64,000 nt of DNA from Candidatus Cloacimonadota bacterium (GCA_012728875.1 JAAYEF010000011.1:1-64000); one strand, 5' to 3'; shown: positions 25,709 through 34,661, numbered from the stretch's first letter. The notes: generated from the sequence alone by a model not told the origin. Made by a program: numbers and translations.

Positions 25709-26792
25709 GCTGATCCTCTCTCTGCTTCTGCTTTTGAGCATCCTGGCGGTCACCCTGGTGCTCTTTCTGGATTCCCTGCCCATTCAGCTTGCCTTTTTTG
25801 GCGCGCTGACCCTTGCCCTTCTCTTCTTAAAAGGCTTCAAGCGATGGCTTCAGGGTTTCCGGCTCATGCTTCCCTTCCTGATTTCCCTGAGCCTTGTCTA
25901 TCTGATGTTTGGAGTTCTCAAAATCAAGACCCAGGAAGCTGATCCCGGCAGCATTTCATATTGGCTGCAATTCGGCTTGGGGCGCATCTTGCTTTTCGCA
26001 AATTCGGTTCTGACTTTCCAACTCTTTTTCAGCCTGATCAGCTTTGATGAACTTCTGAGTTTACCGCTCAAGATTGGCTTGATGAAATATGTGATTTTGG
26101 GCAAGATCCTCTTTTCAAATGCCTTTAATTCCTATCAGGACATCGGTTTCCACCAATCCCTGATACCCAGTCAACAGCAATCCAAACAGCGTTTTTCACA
26201 GCGCTTCAAAGCCCGGCTCGCTGCCGTTTTGGCGCTGCTTTTCACTCTTTCGAGAGAATCGCGCATCAAGGGCGCCCAGATCGACAATCGCATCGCAGCC
26301 TGTCATGGCGGCAAAAGCGGCGGAACCGGACAATGGTATTTGAACCTGGGCTATGTGGTCTTGGTCACAGTTGCCACCATGATCATCCCCATTCCCATCC
26401 CCGGCGGTGGCTTCTTCAATTTCGGCGACGTAATGATCGTTTTCATTGGTCTTCACGCCGGACGCAGGGCTGGTGCCCTGGCAGGCGGTATCGGCAGCGC
26501 GATTGCAGATTTATTACTTTTCCCACTTTTTGCGCCCATCACGCTGCTCGTGAAAGGCTTGGAAGGCTGGCTCAGCGGCTTGGGGCACAAGAGTTCCGGC
26601 TTGGGACGCTTCCTTTTTCCCCTGTCTGGCTGTGCGCTCATGGTTGGTGGCTACTTTTTGGGGGAATGGGCTTTGCCGCAACTGGGTAAAGCCGTGGCAG
26701 TTGCAGACCTCGGTGTAAACATTGTTCAAGGTTTGGTGGGCTTTGTGGGCGGCCGTGCCCTTTTTGAGGCGGCAAAATATCTGGATATCTGA
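25692..26792 (+). CDS. ECF-like transporter, fused T and S components
   Basis: 366 residues, all membrane apart from one central cytoplasmic segment. Residues ~1-210 resemble EcfT: hydrophobic helices, then a basic coupling region (KQRFSQRFKARL ... LSRESRIKGAQIDNR). Residues ~220-366 resemble an ECF substrate-binding component: IPIPGGGFFNFGDVMIVFIGLHAGRRAGALAGGIGSAIADLL is the family's characteristic block. Normally these are separate polypeptides. With the two small ATPase halves upstream this makes a complete but rearranged ECF module; the substrate (probably a vitamin or cofactor precursor) cannot be inferred because no riboswitch or biosynthetic neighbour is present. ATG 25692 lies inside the preceding gene. 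Confidence 0.8.
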   Translation: MPPQIKLILSLLLLLSILAVTLVLFLDSLPIQLAFFGALTLALLFLKGFKRWLQGFRLMLPFLISLSLVYLMFGVLKIKTQEADPGSISYWLQFGLGRILLFANSVLTFQLFFSLISFDELLSLPLKIGLMKYVILGKILFSNAFNSYQDIGFHQSLIPSQQQSKQRFSQRFKARLAAVLALLFTLSRESRIKGAQIDNRIAACHGGKSGGTGQWYLNLGYVVLVTVATMIIPIPIPGGGFFNFGDVMIVFIGLHAGRRAGALAGGIGSAIADLLLFPLFAPITLLVKGLEGWLSGLGHKSSGLGRFLFPLSGCALMVGGYFLGEWALPQLGKAVAVADLGVNIVQGLVGFVGGRALFEAAKYLDI

Positions 26793-26874
26793 CCCAGCCC
26801 TGCCTCCTCCTTGAGCCCAACAGCATATCTATTCCTATCTTTCCTGCATCCCTCCCGTAAAAATATGGGGAGGT

Positions 26875-26913
26875 CTTTGGGAAGTGTTAAGGTTGTGTTC
26901 AGGATGGAGCCAA
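26875..26913 (+). repeat. dispersed repeat, copy 2 (copy 1 at 1805-1853, inverted)
   Basis: CTTTGGGAAGTGTT ... TTGTGTTCAGGATGG-AGC on the plus strand matches the reverse complement of 1805-1853. It lies in the otherwise empty gap between the transporter and the coiled-coil gene. Confidence 0.5.
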
Positions 26914-26954
26914 GGGAGAGCCAAGGCTGTATGATTGGGCAGCTCTTTTTACCC

Positions 26955-26988
26955 AAAAAAAATTGGCCCTCCCGAAGGGGAAGGCCAA
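26955..26988 (-). terminator. rho-independent terminator of the coiled-coil gene
   Basis: On the minus strand TTGGCCTTCCCC pairs with GGGAGGGCCAA around a TTC loop, followed by eight Ts (plus 26955-26962). Confidence 0.82.
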
Positions 26989-27011
26989 AATTTCTTGGAT
27001 GAGTTCAAGTA

Positions 27012-27860
27012 TTACTTCAGTTCGATCACCACAAGTTTCTGTTTTTTGAAGGCGTTGGGGTCATTCACGCGCAGGACATATTGGTCGCCGGCTCTGCTGA
27101 CTTCATAGGAAGCGGCAACGTGGCTGGAGAGCACGGAATAGCCTTTTTTGGTGACGGGGAAGCTGAGTTCCTGAGTGTCCAAAAGGTTGAACTGGGTGAA
27201 GCGGGAAAGATCAGCGTCTTTCACAGTGGAAACTTTTCCGATTCCCAAGATTCCGCCCTTGCGGTTGATGATCCCGCTGTCCATCAGCTGTTTGCGGGTT
27301 CCAACGGCAAAATACATGCGGTTGCTTTCAAGGTTTTGCTCGGCAATCTGGGAGTCTTTATCCTTGAGGCGGGCATCGCGCTGATTAATCTCGGCTTGAG
27401 CGGCAAGGCGCTCTTCATCCAAAGTGCTGGACAGCTTTCCAACGCGTCCTTCAAGTTCCGCCACGATTTTTTCCTTGTCTGCAACAGATTTTTTAAGCCT
27501 GTCCACCATGGCCTGAATTCCGGAAAGCTGACCTTTGCTGGATGCCAGTTTTGATTCCAGATCTCTGATTTTGTTTTTGTATTCTTCGATTCTGGCGCGG
27601 GCATTTGAGAGTTTTTCAGCAGGCGTTTTGCCCGGGACCTCGCCGAGGGCACCGATCTCGTCGGTTAATTCTTGATCAAATTTATCCAAACTGCTTCGGA
27701 TTTCGTCGTATGCGGAGGCGGAGTCGTTATAGAGTTTCTCCAGTTCCGCTTTTGACATTTCCAGATCTTTGGTTTTTTTAGCTGCACCATTCCACATCAC
27801 TCCAAAGATGATGGCCAAAATGGCCAAAATAGCCGCTATTATCCAAGATGTCGCTTTCAT
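27012..27860 (-). CDS. membrane-anchored coiled-coil protein, Cbp1-like
   Basis: 282 residues. An N-terminal hydrophobic helix (residues 4-23) anchors a long coiled coil (about 28-175), followed by a small C-terminal domain containing MYFAVGTRKQLMDSGIINRKGG and SSHVAASYEV. This pattern resembles the Bacteroidota family called Cbp1/collagen-binding adhesin; the name comes from memory of the family and the ligand should not be assumed. A strong promoter (27896-27924), ribosome site GAGGAG and terminator make it a single-gene unit. Its location could be inner membrane or exported. Confidence 0.75.
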   Translation of the reverse strand: MKATSWIIAAILAILAIIFGVMWNGAAKKTKDLEMSKAELEKLYNDSASAYDEIRSSLDKFDQELTDEIGALGEVPGKTPAEKLSNARARIEEYKNKIRDLESKLASSKGQLSGIQAMVDRLKKSVADKEKIVAELEGRVGKLSSTLDEERLAAQAEINQRDARLKDKDSQIAEQNLESNRMYFAVGTRKQLMDSGIINRKGGILGIGKVSTVKDADLSRFTQFNLLDTQELSFPVTKKGYSVLSSHVAASYEVSRAGDQYVLRVNDPNAFKKQKLVVIELK

Positions 27861-27895
27861 GCTTGACTCCTCATGGCTGTTTATTATGTTGGCTC

Positions 27896-27924
27896 ATTAT
27901 TTTAAAAGGCCGTTTTGCTGTCAA
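27896..27924 (-). promoter_or_regulatory. sigma-70-like promoter
   Basis: Minus strand: TTGACA (27924-27919), a 17-base spacer, AATAAT (27901-27896). It drives the coiled-coil gene. Confidence 0.68.
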
Positions 27925-27943
27925 GCATAAAGCTTAAAAAACG

Positions 27944-29371
27944 ATGAATTATTCTATTTTATCCACTTGGACCAATGAATTTCGCGCTCCGAACCTCAAG
28001 GTTGAGAGCGCCTGGCAGAGCTCCAGGCAGATCAGGCTTGTATTTTCGGACAAAAGCCAGCTCACGCTTCTGGTGGGAAGTAAGGCTTTCGCCTTTTATG
28101 GCAAGGAGTTAAGTCCTGCAGAAAACGAACACAAGATTTGGGATCTTTTAAGCAAAGCACTGCTGACTAAAACCCAGATCGACCCCAATGATCGCATCAT
28201 TCGCTTCCATTTTGAGCAAACTGATATCTTTCAGGAAAAAAACTCCCTGATGCTGATTGCGGAATTCACACCGCCCAAGCCGAATTTGATTTTGGCACGC
28301 GAAGGCGAAGAAACGGTGGTGATCGATGCCTTGCACAAATACAGCCTTGCGGACAACCCTCACCGCCAGATTTTGCCCAAGCTTCCCTATCAAGCGCCCA
28401 AAACCTCGTTCAAACCAGTGATTGAAGAGCTATCCTTACCCTTGGAACTCAAGTCCTTGCAAACTGGGGAAACACTTTCGTTTGCCAATGTGAACGATTA
28501 TCTGCAGGCGTATCATGAGCATGTTTTCCTGGCACGGGAAGACGCCCAACTGCGTAAAAACATGCGCTCAGGCTGGGAACGTGAGCTCAAAAAAGCACTG
28601 GCGAAGCTGAAACGTCAGGAGCAGGAAGCCGCGGATGCCGAGCGCGTGGAACACTGGAGGGTTTGCGCGGAAACCTTGAAAAGCAATCTGGGACAGATTT
28701 CACGGGGACAGGAAAGCCTGAAGACGATAAACTATTTTGACCCCGACTTGGCGGAAATTGAAATCCCTCTGCAAACCGAGCTGTCCGCCCGGCAAAACCT
28801 GGAATGGTATCTGAAAAAATATGGCAAGGCCAAGCGCGGCAGAGACTTGATCGCCAAAAACATTGCTGAGACCAAAAAGCAGATTGAAAAGCTGGAAGGC
28901 ATCCTTGAGCGCATCGACGGCGGCGAGGAGATAGCTCTCCCCTCCCGTGGCACAAAGTCGCGTCCGGAGCGGGTTCCGGATATGCTGGACAAGCTTCTGC
29001 GGCTGCGTGTGAGCGACGATTTTGAGATTGTGGTTGGGCGCAAAGCCAGAGAGAACGATTTTATCACCACCCAACTGGGCAGACCGCATGATTGGTGGTT
29101 CCACACCCGGATTTACCGCGGCTCCCACATCCTGCTGCGCTGTTTCCGAAAAAGCAGTCCTAACGAAGAATTGATCAGGGTTTGCTGTGCATTGGCAGCT
29201 TGGTATTCCAAGGCACGCTTTTCTCAAAATGTGCCTGTGGACTACACTCAGATCCGCTTTGTGCGCAAACCTCGCAAGAGTGCACCCGGATATGTGATTT
29301 ACACCGACCACAAAACCGTCTTTACCGATCCCATGGATCTGCGTTCTGCGAGGAGCAGTCTGGGCTTGTGA
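27944..29371 (+). CDS. rqcH: NFACT-family protein, RqcH-like
   Basis: 475 residues. RqcH/NEMF proteins bind split 60S/50S-peptidyl-tRNA complexes and add alanine tails to stalled chains. The N-terminal NFACT domain contains the diagnostic Asp-Arg pair in DPNDRIIRF. A helical/coiled region (KKALAKLKRQEQEAADAE) follows, and the C-terminal NFACT-R domain has DFEIVVGRKARENDFIT...RPHDWWFHTRIYRGSHILLR. It is shorter than the ~560-residue Bacillus protein, chiefly in the middle. It overlaps recO by four bases (GTGA). tmRNA is also encoded in this window, so two rescue routes coexist. Confidence 0.85.
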   Translation: MNYSILSTWTNEFRAPNLKVESAWQSSRQIRLVFSDKSQLTLLVGSKAFAFYGKELSPAENEHKIWDLLSKALLTKTQIDPNDRIIRFHFEQTDIFQEKNSLMLIAEFTPPKPNLILAREGEETVVIDALHKYSLADNPHRQILPKLPYQAPKTSFKPVIEELSLPLELKSLQTGETLSFANVNDYLQAYHEHVFLAREDAQLRKNMRSGWERELKKALAKLKRQEQEAADAERVEHWRVCAETLKSNLGQISRGQESLKTINYFDPDLAEIEIPLQTELSARQNLEWYLKKYGKAKRGRDLIAKNIAETKKQIEKLEGILERIDGGEEIALPSRGTKSRPERVPDMLDKLLRLRVSDDFEIVVGRKARENDFITTQLGRPHDWWFHTRIYRGSHILLRCFRKSSPNEELIRVCCALAAWYSKARFSQNVPVDYTQIRFVRKPRKSAPGYVIYTDHKTVFTDPMDLRSARSSLGL

Positions 29372-30126
29372 AAAAACGTCTGAAAGACGACGCCATCCTT
29401 TTCAGGATCATTCAATACAGCGACAGCAGCCTCATTTTAAAGGCTTTTGCACGCCAGCAGGGTCTTGTTTCACTACTTGCAAAAGGCATCAGGAAAAAGG
29501 CGGAAGGCAGTTTGCTCAGTCCGCTAAACAGTTATGAATTCAGCTTTTATGGTCCGGGGGAGTCTGAACTATGCCTCTTGACCGAGCTTTCCCTGCTCAA
29601 GGAAAACAAACTTTCCCACAAGATCGAGGCTTGGAGCGCAGCTCAGTGTGCCACGGAACTCTATTCACAGCTTTTTTTGACTATGGAAGAAAGCCCAGCG
29701 TGGTTCGTGCTTTTGGTGGAATATCTGGATTATCTGGAAAAAACCGAAGGCAGGGCAATCCTGATCTGGTGGCGTTTTTTACTGAGAGTGTTCAAAATGT
29801 TGGGCACACCGCTGGAGCCCGGAATTTGCAGACTTTGCGGCAAGGCACTCACCAGCCCGGCTTTCTGGGAGAGAGCTGGGGCTTCAAGCCTCTGTGGGGA
29901 GTGTTTGGGCTCGGCGTACGATACTTCCCGCTATGCGAGGCTCAGCCCCATGGCTGTGCGGATTTTAACACTTCTGCCCAGAATTGGACTGTATCTAAAT
30001 GAACTGAATCCGGATGGGGAAAGCGTCGCCCAGCTTAATGAACTGTTTTCACAGCACTATCAGGCTCACTTCCACAAGGCCTTGAACCTCAAATCCCTGG
30101 GAGTTTTGGAGCAGTTTTACAGCTGA
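29368..30126 (+). CDS. recO: DNA repair protein RecO
   Basis: 252 residues with the RecO layout: an N-terminal OB fold (DAILFRIIQYSDSSLILKAFARQQG), a helical middle and a four-cysteine zinc site (CRLCGKAL ... SLCGECLG). RecO works with RecR to load RecA onto SSB-coated DNA. Translation probably starts at GTG 29368, which overlaps the rqcH stop as GTGA and gives the normal length. A longer frame upstream lies wholly within rqcH. The converging ferritin-like gene ends 31 bases downstream. Confidence 0.85.
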   Translation: MKKRLKDDAILFRIIQYSDSSLILKAFARQQGLVSLLAKGIRKKAEGSLLSPLNSYEFSFYGPGESELCLLTELSLLKENKLSHKIEAWSAAQCATELYSQLFLTMEESPAWFVLLVEYLDYLEKTEGRAILIWWRFLLRVFKMLGTPLEPGICRLCGKALTSPAFWERAGASSLCGECLGSAYDTSRYARLSPMAVRILTLLPRIGLYLNELNPDGESVAQLNELFSQHYQAHFHKALNLKSLGVLEQFYS

Positions 30127-30157
30127 GATTCGTTAGGATTTCCTCTCTAGTCCAGCC

Positions 30158-30655
30158 TTAAAACGGTTCAAAGGCGTTCAGATTCCAATAGAAGCGTTCC
30201 GCCTCCTGCTGCACATGCAGAAGCTCTTCATAGTGAAGCATTTCCCACTTTGCCAAGAGCTCAAAGAATTCTTTCAATTGTGGCTGCTGAGCTTTTTCGG
30301 CATTTTCCTTGTAGCTTCCGAAAGCGTCTTTTTCCAAAAGCAGAGCCGTGGAAATTGCGGAGAACAGGAATTGGTCCTCACCAATGCGGCGCACGAAGCC
30401 TTCGGAAAAAAAGGAATCGTCTTCCCTCACGGCGCTCAATTCGGAATCCACAGCTGAAAGAGGCTGATCGCCAGAGATTTCATTGTGGTATTTCAAAAGG
30501 TAGTTGAAATGGCGCTGTTCCTCTTGGGCGCGGGAAGTGAAAAATTCCTTCACTTCGGGTTCATCGGCATGGGCGGCGGCTTTTTCATAGAGAGTAACAC
30601 TGTCCTTTTCGCCCTGCATGGCTTTTCTGATCGCTTGAAGCATGTCTTCCTTCAT
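30158..30655 (-). CDS. ferritin-like / rubrerythrin-type diiron protein
   Basis: 165 residues, an all-helical four-helix bundle with two ferritin-like carboxylate motif sets: EEQRHFNYLL in the first pair and EMLHYEELLH in the second, plus glutamates in GEKDSVTLYEKAA and LEKDAFGSYKENA. These fit the EX6Y/EXXH pattern of rubrerythrin-like peroxidases or iron-binding proteins. There is no rubredoxin domain. The likely role is peroxide or iron handling in an anaerobe. Ribosome site AAAGGATG precedes the ATG. Single gene. Confidence 0.82.
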   Translation of the reverse strand: MKEDMLQAIRKAMQGEKDSVTLYEKAAAHADEPEVKEFFTSRAQEEQRHFNYLLKYHNEISGDQPLSAVDSELSAVREDDSFFSEGFVRRIGEDQFLFSAISTALLLEKDAFGSYKENAEKAQQPQLKEFFELLAKWEMLHYEELLHVQQEAERFYWNLNAFEPF

Positions 30656-30815
30656 AATTTCATCCTTTATCGAGGTTTTCTTTTTATGATACTATAACCC
30701 GGAAGTGGCGCAAGGCAGATTTTTTCTGTTCCCACCCCGGCGGATGATTTCACTTGTCAAAATCTGGAGAGTTTTCAAAGTGGGTTTTCAAAATAAAATT
30801 GAAACTGGAGAGACC

Positions 30816-31388
30816 TTGAAACTGAAGATCTCGATTCTAATTCTGCTTGCCATCATGCTTTTCTGCCTGAGCCCGCTGGCGGCGGAATCTTTTGGTGAAC
30901 GCACCGCCAAAGCCTTGGAAGAAAAAGGCGTAAGCCCTTGGATGATTGTGATTTTGATCTCAATGCTGCCCATTGTGGAATTGCGTGGAGCCATCCCCGT
31001 GGCAATTTTTTTGTTTGGCATGAGCTGGCAGCAGGCGGCGCTGCTTTCCATAATCGGCAATATGCTGCCCATACCCTTTATCCTTCTGCTCTTGGAGTGG
31101 TTTTTGAAGCTGATTTCACGTTTTAAGTGGGGCAAAAAGTTAACGGATTGGCTTTGGACGCGTGGGCGCAGCAAGGGAAAGCTGGTGGAACGCTATAAAG
31201 AGCTGGGTCTCATCGTTTTTGTGGGTATTCCCCTGCCAGGAACCGGAGGCTGGACCGGCTCGCTGGCTGCCACGGTTTTTGGGCTTTCCTTTTGGAAATC
31301 CCTGTTCTGCGTGTTCATCGGCGTGCTCTTGGCAGCAGTTGCGGTCACGCTCATCTCAGTTTTGGGAATCTCTGTGCTGGGCATCTAA
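30816..31388 (+). CDS. small membrane protein, 'small multidrug export' family
   Basis: About 190 residues with several membrane helices. The block VELRGAIPVAIFLFGMS...IGNMLPIPFILLLLEW and the later GIPLPGTGGWTGSLAATVFGLSFWKS match the Pfam small-multidrug-export family (PF06695) as I remember it; transport function in that family is poorly supported. An N-terminal hydrophobic segment (ISILILLAIMLFCLSPLAA) may be a signal peptide. TTG 30816 has GGAG 5 bases upstream; ATG 30744 in the same frame would add 24 mostly basic residues. lpxB follows after two bases. Confidence 0.72.
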   Translation: MKLKISILILLAIMLFCLSPLAAESFGERTAKALEEKGVSPWMIVILISMLPIVELRGAIPVAIFLFGMSWQQAALLSIIGNMLPIPFILLLLEWFLKLISRFKWGKKLTDWLWTRGRSKGKLVERYKELGLIVFVGIPLPGTGGWTGSLAATVFGLSFWKSLFCVFIGVLLAAVAVTLISVLGISVLGI

Positions 31389-31390
31389 TC

Positions 31391-32539
31391 ATGAATAAAC
31401 CAAGCTTCCACATCTTTTGGCTGGCTGGGGAAAACTCCGGTGATCTGCACGCAAGCCTGGTGATGGAAGCTTTGAACAAGGATCTGCCAAACCTGCGTCA
31501 CAGCGGGATTGGCGGCGCCAGAATGCAGGCGCATGGTTTGAAGCCACTTTTTCCTTTTCAGCGTTTCAATGTGATGGGTTTTTCCGAAGTGGCTGGTCAT
31601 CTGGGCTTTTTCCTGAACGTTCAAAGAAGGATCAAAGCCTTTTTGAAAGCGGAAAAACCGGATCTTGCCATTTTGGTGGACTATCCCGGATTCAATCTCC
31701 GCATCGCCCGGATTGCCGATGATTTGCGCGTTCCGGTGCTCTATTTCATCTGTCCGCAGTTTTGGGCATGGAAACATGGACGGGTGCGCAAATTGCGTGA
31801 AAATGTGCGCCATGTGGCTTGCATTTTGCCTTTTGAAAAGGAATTGCTGGACATCCACAACGTTGGCAGCAGCTATGTGGGGCACCCAATCGCGGAAGAG
31901 ATTTCCCCGGAACTTGATCGTGATGGATTCGCGCAGTTTTTCGGCTTGGACACGGACTCGCGTTGGCTTGGTTTTTTCCCCGGCAGTCGGGATGCGGAAA
32001 TTCAAAGAATGCTGCCCGTATATCTGGAAGCGGCAAGAGAACTGGTTTCCTTGGGCTTCAAAATCCTGGTTTCCAAGGCCAGCACTGTTTCACACCAGCT
32101 TTTCCTAGACTTGCTTGAAAAACACGGCTTTGAAGGCTTGGCGGTGATTGACGGTTACCGTCACGAAATGATGAAGTTTTGCGAGCTTTTGGTCTGCACC
32201 TCGGGAACCGCAACTCTGGAGGCGGCTTTCATCGGCACTCCGCACCTGATCTGTTATAAAACTTCCAGGCTTTCATATTTGATCGGACGCCGTTTGGTGC
32301 GAATTGAGCGCATCGGGCTGCCAAATATCATTTTGGAGCAGGACCTGCTTCCTGAACTCGTTCAAAACGATTGCAACGCCATAAACATCAAACGCGAGCT
32401 GTTGGCTTTGCTGGATGAGCCCGAAAGGGCTGAAACGATGCGGGAAAAGCTCATTACACTGAGGACAAGCCTGTCCGAACCAAAAACCAGCCGGGAGATG
32501 CTGAGGCTGGTGAAACAGCTTTTGGAACGCTATGCCTGA
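31391..32539 (+). CDS. lpxB: lipid-A-disaccharide synthase
   Basis: 382 residues. LpxB joins UDP-diacylglucosamine to lipid X to form the lipid A disaccharide at the inner membrane. Conserved blocks present are AGENSGDLHA, GIGGARMQAHG, MGFSEV, YFICPQFWAWKHGR, FPGSRDAEI and CTSGTATLEAAF. The methionine at 31391 gives the standard length; the frame is open further upstream only inside the preceding gene. It overlaps the acyltransferase gene by 8 bases, consistent with a lipid A operon. Confidence 0.94.
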   Translation: MNKPSFHIFWLAGENSGDLHASLVMEALNKDLPNLRHSGIGGARMQAHGLKPLFPFQRFNVMGFSEVAGHLGFFLNVQRRIKAFLKAEKPDLAILVDYPGFNLRIARIADDLRVPVLYFICPQFWAWKHGRVRKLRENVRHVACILPFEKELLDIHNVGSSYVGHPIAEEISPELDRDGFAQFFGLDTDSRWLGFFPGSRDAEIQRMLPVYLEAARELVSLGFKILVSKASTVSHQLFLDLLEKHGFEGLAVIDGYRHEMMKFCELLVCTSGTATLEAAFIGTPHLICYKTSRLSYLIGRRLVRIERIGLPNIILEQDLLPELVQNDCNAINIKRELLALLDEPERAETMREKLITLRTSLSEPKTSREMLRLVKQLLERYA

Positions 32540-33119
32540 GCTCTTGTACCGTCTGGAAGGCTTTTTGGGAGCCTGTTTGCTACGAGCCCTGCGCCGCAGC
32601 TTGAGAATTGAAGCCAGCGGACAGCCTCCAAACCACCATCCCTGCGTTTATGCCTTGCAGCATCGTGATCTGATTCTTTTGGCGATGCAAAGAACGGACT
32701 GCGGCATCGCCGTGATGAGCTCTAAATCCAAGGATGGAGAGTTGATCTCGCGCCCTCTGAAGCGTCTTGGTTTTTTGCCGGTGCGGGGTTCTTCTTCCCG
32801 TGGCGGAGCCGAAGCCCTGCGCAAATTGATCAAACTTACCAAAAAATATAGCCTTGCCATCACTCCGGACGGTCCCAAAGGTCCTGCCGGAAGTGTGAGC
32901 CCGGGGGTTTTGCAGCTTGCATATCTGGGAAAAATCCCCATCATTCCGGTTTCAGCCTATGCTGTGAGGCAGTGGGAACTGAATACATGGGACATGCTGC
33001 GCATTCCCAAGCCTTTCACCACCTTGAAAGCCAGATACGGAGAGGAAATCTGGGTGAAAAGTCGGGATGATTTTGCCAAAGCACAGGAGGCAATTAAATC
33101 CTTCTGGGCAGAAGCCTGA
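32532..33119 (+). CDS. DUF374-type lysophospholipid acyltransferase family protein
   Basis: 195 residues. Contains YALQHRDLILLAM (acyltransferase His-x4-Asp-like site), a basic SRGGAEALRKL segment and the DUF374 signature ITPDGPKGPAGSVSPGVLQLA. Such proteins are often encoded beside lipid A genes and are thought to transfer acyl chains in envelope lipid synthesis, but the acceptor is not established. ATG 32532 overlaps the lpxB end. A bidirectional terminator follows. Confidence 0.85.
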   Translation: MPELLYRLEGFLGACLLRALRRSLRIEASGQPPNHHPCVYALQHRDLILLAMQRTDCGIAVMSSKSKDGELISRPLKRLGFLPVRGSSSRGGAEALRKLIKLTKKYSLAITPDGPKGPAGSVSPGVLQLAYLGKIPIIPVSAYAVRQWELNTWDMLRIPKPFTTLKARYGEEIWVKSRDDFAKAQEAIKSFWAEA

Positions 33120-33159
33120 AGATTAGAAGGCCTGAGACCCATTACAATTTGAGATACAC

Positions 33160-33192
33160 AAAAAGCCGGAATCTCAAGGACTCCGGCTTTTT
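33160..33192. terminator. bidirectional terminator
   Basis: AAAAAGCCGGA (33160-33170) pairs with TCCGGCTTTTT (33182-33192), giving T-runs on both strands between two converging genes. Confidence 0.85.
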
Positions 33193-33211
33193 AAAACGTT
33201 TAAACCGTTTC

Positions 33212-33964
33212 TTATTTCAGGGCAAGCCTTGCCATGCGGCGGGCATATTTTGCCAAACGCTGAGGGGTCTGGCGGTTAATCTTGCTGTCGCCATATTCCA
33301 TGGCCTTGAACTGAGTGGTGGCAACCAGAACGTTGTCCACATATTTGTGGTTCATCTGGGTGATTTCCAGTTCATATTCCGAGTCGGCACCGTGGTCCTG
33401 AACGATGTTTGCAGGGTAGGTGTATTCACGGGCTGAAGGTTCGATTTCTTTGTCCACCACTTCGTCGTAGTCCCAATCTTCGGGATCATAGGCATAGATG
33501 CTGGCGATCTGCTGTTTGCTGTCGGCTTCAAGATTCCAGTAAACGAATGCAGTACGGGTGGGGTTGTAAGTAAGCGGGAAGGTGGCATCTGCATTGTAAA
33601 CAACGGTTTGTTTGGTATTCACAAGCACCTCTCCATTAACCTTAAGCTGGAAGTAGTAGGAGTTTCCAGGGATGAGGGTGGCTTTTCCATACCAAGTTTC
33701 ATATTGATACAGCAGCTCAATTTTGGATCCGCCAATGGTGAGTTCAACCGCGGCATGGGGATCAAAGCCGCTGTCGGGACCAATCCAGGTTACGGCGATG
33801 TAGTGGGTGTCGCCTTCCAGCATAGCCAATCCCAAGTCGCTTGCTTCGATGGCCATCACAGACCATTTCGCGTCTTCAGGCTGGGTGATGTTTTCTTCGC
33901 ACGCGGTGAGCAAAAGCCCCATCGCAAGTATGCTCAGTATCATCAGTATAAAGAATTTACGCAT
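33212..33964 (-). CDS. lipoprotein of unknown function
   Basis: 250 residues with a lipoprotein signal (LLLTAC, lipidated Cys22). The rest is beta-rich without recognisable motifs: an immunoglobulin-like segment around residues 50-130 (HYIAVTWIGPDSGFDPHAAVELTIGG) and an acidic stretch DPEDWDYDEVVDKEIEP. The start at 33964 follows AAAGGAG and a good promoter (33996-34024); the open frame extends 33 codons upstream across that promoter and is not used. Probably sits in the outer membrane facing the periplasm or surface. Confidence 0.78.
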   Translation of the reverse strand: MRKFFILMILSILAMGLLLTACEENITQPEDAKWSVMAIEASDLGLAMLEGDTHYIAVTWIGPDSGFDPHAAVELTIGGSKIELLYQYETWYGKATLIPGNSYYFQLKVNGEVLVNTKQTVVYNADATFPLTYNPTRTAFVYWNLEADSKQQIASIYAYDPEDWDYDEVVDKEIEPSAREYTYPANIVQDHGADSEYELEITQMNHKYVDNVLVATTQFKAMEYGDSKINRQTPQRLAKYARRMARLALK

Positions 33965-33995
33965 TTTTTGCTCCTTTAATTCTGTTTGTTTATTA

Positions 33996-34024
33996 CTAAT
34001 AATCAGCCTGCCTTTATTTGTCAA
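33996..34024 (-). promoter_or_regulatory. sigma-70-like promoter
   Basis: Minus strand: TTGACA (34024-34019), a 17-base spacer, TATTAG (34001-33996), upstream of the lipoprotein gene. Confidence 0.65.
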
Positions 34025-34213
34025 GCATTTCTTGACTGCATTCTTCCTCTCTGTCTTTTTCATAAATTGACTTCAAAGGGAAACACACTCTTGCTCGTTT
34101 TCGAATCCAGTCAAGATGAGTCCTGGCAGGCAACTTATTGTCGAAGCTTCTGGCTTATATACCTTGCAAGCTGCACAATACTGCACTATATTATTAAGAC
34201 GCAGGGAGGAAAC

Positions 34214-34633
34214 ATGAAAAACTATTACAAGCTTAGTCTCAAATGTCCCAAATGCTGTAAGGAACTGGGAGACACAGAGAAAATCATCGACGGGATCCCC
34301 GCCGTCAAATTCATCATCCATTCCCACGGTGAGGAAGGCCTGATCTGGCTTTCAGCGCTGTATGGCAGCTATGAAAAGCAGTCTACCCTCAATGTGCCAG
34401 AAGGTGAGATCAGCAGCTTTTCCTGCCCGCATTGCAAGGCAGAGCTAATTTCAAATGCCAACTGCAACCTTTGCCAGGCTCCGCTGGTGGACCTCCACCT
34501 CTTTGAAGGAGGCAAGGTGTCCATCTGTTCCAGAGCTGGATGCACCAAGCATTCCATCGAGTTTGAAGACCTGAACACCGCCATCAACCATTTTTTCAAC
34601 GTCTTTGAAACGCAGAGTCATCTTCCCAAATAG
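34214..34633 (+). CDS. cytoplasmic multi-zinc-ribbon protein
   Basis: 139 residues with four Cys pairs: CPKCC (11-15), SCPHC, NCNLC and CSRAGC. Two zinc ribbons are therefore likely, the first interrupted by a region containing FIIHSHGEEGLIWLSALYGSY. No signal peptide or membrane helix is present. AGGGAGGA lies 5 bases before the ATG. Upstream sequence in the same frame (from 33986) includes the divergent promoter and is not part of the gene. The family is not recognised; a regulatory or RNA/protein-binding role would be a guess. Confidence 0.78.
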   Translation: MKNYYKLSLKCPKCCKELGDTEKIIDGIPAVKFIIHSHGEEGLIWLSALYGSYEKQSTLNVPEGEISSFSCPHCKAELISNANCNLCQAPLVDLHLFEGGKVSICSRAGCTKHSIEFEDLNTAINHFFNVFETQSHLPK

Positions 34634-34661
34634 CGAAGCTGCACGTTATTTTCCCCCACAA

